From assembly GCA_964598565.1 (NCBI GenBank), contig CAZRCG010000008.1, positions 1 to 64,000 of the forward strand: a DNA stretch of 64,000 bases, written 5' to 3'. Shown here in pieces: positions 61,848 through 64,000 of this stretch. Both the position numbers and the translations under genes were made by a program. Source of the DNA: CAZRCG01 sp964598565. GTDB lineage: Bacteria > Bdellovibrionota > UBA2394. How positions within the stretch are numbered: the first letter of the stretch is position 1; the number at the start of each line of letters is the position of its first letter. A model generated the notes under the pieces. The model was not told where the DNA came from and did no database searches. It saw only the letters and a list, made by a program, of their open reading frames with translations.

Positions 61848-63041
61848 ATGGAAGCTTCGAAGCCCTTTCGTTTAGAATTTTCGGTCAAAGTATTTCTTTT
61901 CGCTCTCGTAGCGCTCGGACTATTGGGCTGGCGGCTTCTGTATGTGGAAGATGCCAACCGAGCGTGGCTCAATTTTCTCGTTGTCGTAGCCGTCTTTTTG
62001 GGTTTTGGATTATGCGGTTTGTTCTTTACCGCGATTCAGTTTTTGACCTCAGCGCGCTGGAGCGTAGTTTTAAGACGCGTTATGGAGGCAATGGCGCTCA
62101 CCATTCCCGCAGCCGCCCTTCTTTTTATTCCTATTTTTTTTGGAATCCATTCGATTTATGAATGGAGCCATAGTGAAAAGGTCGCCAACGACGCCCTTTT
62201 GCTTTGGAAGTCAGGCTACTTGAGCGAAGGATTTTTCATTCTTCGTATTGTGGGTTACTTTTTGATTTGGGGTTTTTGTACGGTGGCCCTTGTACGAAAT
62301 TCATTGGTTCAAGATCGTACGGGCGATCCTTCATTAACGATTAAGAACTTCAAGCTATCGGCTCTGACGCTCGTGCTTTATGCCTTGAGCGTCACGATGG
62401 GCGCCTTTGATATTTTGATGTCGGTTGAACCACACTGGTTTTCGACGATTTTTGGAATCTATTATTTCGCAGGCTTTTTCCAAGCTGGACTAGCGATGAT
62501 TTATATTTTGACTTGGTTGGGGGTGCGTTCTGGGGCATTGGCTGGGATGGTATCAAAAGACCACTTTCATGATATCGGTCGTTTTCTTTTCGGGTTTTCA
62601 GTGTTCTGGGCGTATATCGCTTTTTCGCAATTTATTCTGATTTGGTATGGAAATTTGCCAGAAGAAACCTTCATCTATCGTGATCGTTTTCAGAATGGAT
62701 GGGAGTGGTTGAGCGCGGCAATTTTAGTGATCCGATTTGTCATCCCATTTTTCATTTTGTTGCCATTTGCAGCGAAACGATGTCATGCGATTGTACTGTC
62801 GGTCGCGGTTTTGGTACTGTTCGGTCAGTGGTTAGATCTCTATTGGTTTGTGATGCCGTCGCTTCGGTTGATGAATGAGTCGGCAACTGCCTTTGCGATG
62901 TCGTGGCAGGAGTTAGCCATGGGTTTAGGATCTTTAGGACTTTTTGTATTGGTGGTCTCTTTTGTGATGGAGCGACTGCCAATGGTTCCTCGACGCGACC
63001 CTCGTCTTGAAGAGTCGGTTCATTATTATCATCACGGTTGA
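61848..63041 (+). CDS. actF: Alternative complex III subunit F, NrfD-like
   Basis: A 397-residue membrane protein with about ten helices, a shorter homologue of ActC (HSIYEWSHSEKVANDALLLWK, MSVEPHWFSTIFGIYYFAG, FILIWYGNLPEETFIYRDR). It starts at ATG 61848; the frame is open from 61800 but that part overlaps actE. No quinol role is certain for this subunit. Confidence 0.93.
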   Translation: MEASKPFRLEFSVKVFLFALVALGLLGWRLLYVEDANRAWLNFLVVVAVFLGFGLCGLFFTAIQFLTSARWSVVLRRVMEAMALTIPAAALLFIPIFFGIHSIYEWSHSEKVANDALLLWKSGYLSEGFFILRIVGYFLIWGFCTVALVRNSLVQDRTGDPSLTIKNFKLSALTLVLYALSVTMGAFDILMSVEPHWFSTIFGIYYFAGFFQAGLAMIYILTWLGVRSGALAGMVSKDHFHDIGRFLFGFSVFWAYIAFSQFILIWYGNLPEETFIYRDRFQNGWEWLSAAILVIRFVIPFFILLPFAAKRCHAIVLSVAVLVLFGQWLDLYWFVMPSLRLMNESATAFAMSWQELAMGLGSLGLFVLVVSFVMERLPMVPRRDPRLEESVHYYHHG

Positions 63042-63050
63042 GGACAAAGA

Positions 63051-63935
63051 GTGACGTTAGACGTACGACAATTTTTCTTTTGGGTTTTTGCAGCGTCGCT
63101 CTGTAGCAGCCCAGAAATTGTGGTCGCGACCATCAGCCCGCCGAAGGAACAAATGGTTGATTCTGCACCGGCCACTTCTAGCGATGAATTGCCTCCAGAA
63201 TTAAAGGCTGCCGAGATTAGAGAAAATTTAGGGGCCCAACTAGGCATCGACAAGTGGGTCTTCACCAACGAAGAAGGCGCCTCCGTTACGCTATCTCAGC
63301 TTACGGGTCAGAAGCCTTCCATCGTGGTGATGGCCTATTATAATTGTCCTGCGCTCTGTGGAGCTCTTTTGAATGGTGTGAACAACTCACTGCGCGCGAT
63401 CAAGTGGTCTATAGGGCAAGATTTCAACTTGGTCGTGGTCAGTATTGACCCGCGGGAGAAGAGTGAATTGGCGGCCCAAAAGAAGGCAAACTTCGTAAAA
63501 GCTTATGGGCGCCTTGGAGCTGACGTAGGGGCCCATTTCCTTGTCGGGCAAGAGACAGAGGTGAAGGGGCTGGCAAACGAGTTGGGCTTTCACTACTATT
63601 ATGATGCTGACATTCAAGAATATGCGCATAGCGCCGGCATATTCTTTGTAGCGCCTTCGGGCATTCTTTCGAGAGTTTTATTTGGAATCGATTTTCCAGC
63701 CCAAGATTTGAAGCTGGCTCTGATGGAGGCGTCTGAGGGCCGCGTGGGGTCGGTACTCGAACGATTTATGATGTTTTGTTACAAGTATGATCCTGCTCGA
63801 AAGGGCTATGCACTGGCCGCCATGCGTGTAGTGCAATTGGGGGGCCTAGTTACCTTAGGGTTTGGTGGCCTCTATTTGTTTTTCTTTTGGCGCCGAGAGC
63901 GCAAGCGAAATGTTGAAAGGAGAAAGGCAGCATGA
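63051..63935 (+). CDS. SCO1/SenC family copper chaperone
   Basis: A 294-residue thioredoxin-fold protein with a signal peptide, the copper motif CPALC in MAYYNCPALCGALLNG, a later conserved His in the EYAHSAGIFFV region, and a C-terminal membrane helix (LGGLVTLGFGGLYLFFFW). SCO proteins deliver copper to the CuA site of cytochrome c oxidase, and this one lies directly before the probable oxidase subunit II gene. The GTG start follows GAGG. Confidence 0.9.
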   Translation: MTLDVRQFFFWVFAASLCSSPEIVVATISPPKEQMVDSAPATSSDELPPELKAAEIRENLGAQLGIDKWVFTNEEGASVTLSQLTGQKPSIVVMAYYNCPALCGALLNGVNNSLRAIKWSIGQDFNLVVVSIDPREKSELAAQKKANFVKAYGRLGADVGAHFLVGQETEVKGLANELGFHYYYDADIQEYAHSAGIFFVAPSGILSRVLFGIDFPAQDLKLALMEASEGRVGSVLERFMMFCYKYDPARKGYALAAMRVVQLGGLVTLGFGGLYLFFFWRRERKRNVERRKAA

Positions 63936-64000
63936 ATGGAGGCCTTGGGGGAACCATTCCTCCTGTAGCATCTGAGGTCGCACAATCGTGGGACAGTCTC
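63932..64000 (+). CDS. Start of probable cytochrome c oxidase subunit II (cut by window end)
   Basis: An ATG overlapping the SCO stop (ATGA) opens a frame of 23 codons (MNGGLGGTIPPVASEVAQSW) to the window edge. The sequence is too short to prove homology. After act and SCO genes the usual next gene is coxB, and the segment resembles the leader before its first helix. Confidence 0.5.
   Translation, partial: MNGGLGGTIPPVASEVAQSWDSL

Noticed and set aside
1..64000. tRNA, rRNA, CRISPR arrays, complete insertion sequences
   Set aside because: I looked through the intergenic regions and saw no cloverleaf, no regularly spaced repeat array and no transposase frame.

Overview
The window looks like the chromosome of a Bdellovibrionota-type (former deltaproteobacterial) Gram-negative bacterium. 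This placement is an inference from gene content: an alternative complex III operon followed by SCO and cytochrome oxidase genes, a Tad pilus cluster with several TadE/TadG-like pseudopilins, hpnH, a four-gene glycine cleavage operon ending in a small histone-fold protein, and many secreted proteins of unknown function. TTG and GTG starts are common (cpaB, purK, the exported AAA+ gene, the 924-residue TadE-like gene). I saw no rRNA, tRNA, CRISPR array or complete insertion sequence.

Layout. 0-2 kb: an AbiE module with an intact antitoxin and a deleted toxin, then infA. 2-4 kb: a lipoprotein plus a second Flp-like prepilin. 4-11.6 kb (minus strand): an M64-like metallopeptidase, a 1454-residue exported membrane protein of unknown function and an HNH endonuclease. 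12-25.7 kb: the Tad cluster (flp, tadE-like, tadG-like, 924-residue pseudopilin-like protein, cpaB, cpaC, a tadZ-tadA fusion, tadB), interrupted after flp by a VapBC pair and an unknown secreted protein. 26-34.5 kb: accessory material with a degenerate Fic/Doc pair, secreted unknowns, a 158-bp inverted-repeat element, an exported double-AAA+ protein and a second large membrane protein. 34.5-38.7 kb (minus strand): hpnH, a small Sm-like protein, a carbonic anhydrase remnant, an SDR, a eukaryote-like pyruvoyl-tetrahydropterin synthase and purK. 38.9-44 kb: gcvT-gcvH-gcvPA-gcvPB and a zinc-finger/histone-fold protein. 44-55.4 kb: 2OG oxygenase, photolyase, an epimerase, and a polyphosphate block (sixA-like and ppk on the minus strand, ppx divergent), then a LOG protein. 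55.5-64 kb: actABCDEF, SCO and the start of a probable coxB.

Main new observations. First, three sites of the form GGCAT-N5-TTGCA, the -24/-12 pattern of sigma-54 promoters, lie directly upstream of the three transcription units that begin or contain prepilin-like genes (lipoprotein/second pilin, flp, tadE). Two of them share a 21-bp identical upstream block plus a dyad site, which suggests a pilus regulon under a sigma-54 activator. Second, the small gene after gcvPB joins a cysteine-rich treble-clef-like finger to a bacterial histone fold. Third, TadZ and TadA are a single polypeptide. Fourth, a ClpB-like double-AAA+ ATPase carries an export signal and sits beside a large membrane protein.

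The energy genes form one linear pathway: quinol to alternative complex III, then cytochrome c and a copper oxidase matured by SCO. Toxin modules here are repeatedly decayed: the AbiEii core is deleted, and the Doc protein lacks its catalytic histidine. VapBC appears intact, with a promoter so close to its start that its mRNA is probably leaderless.
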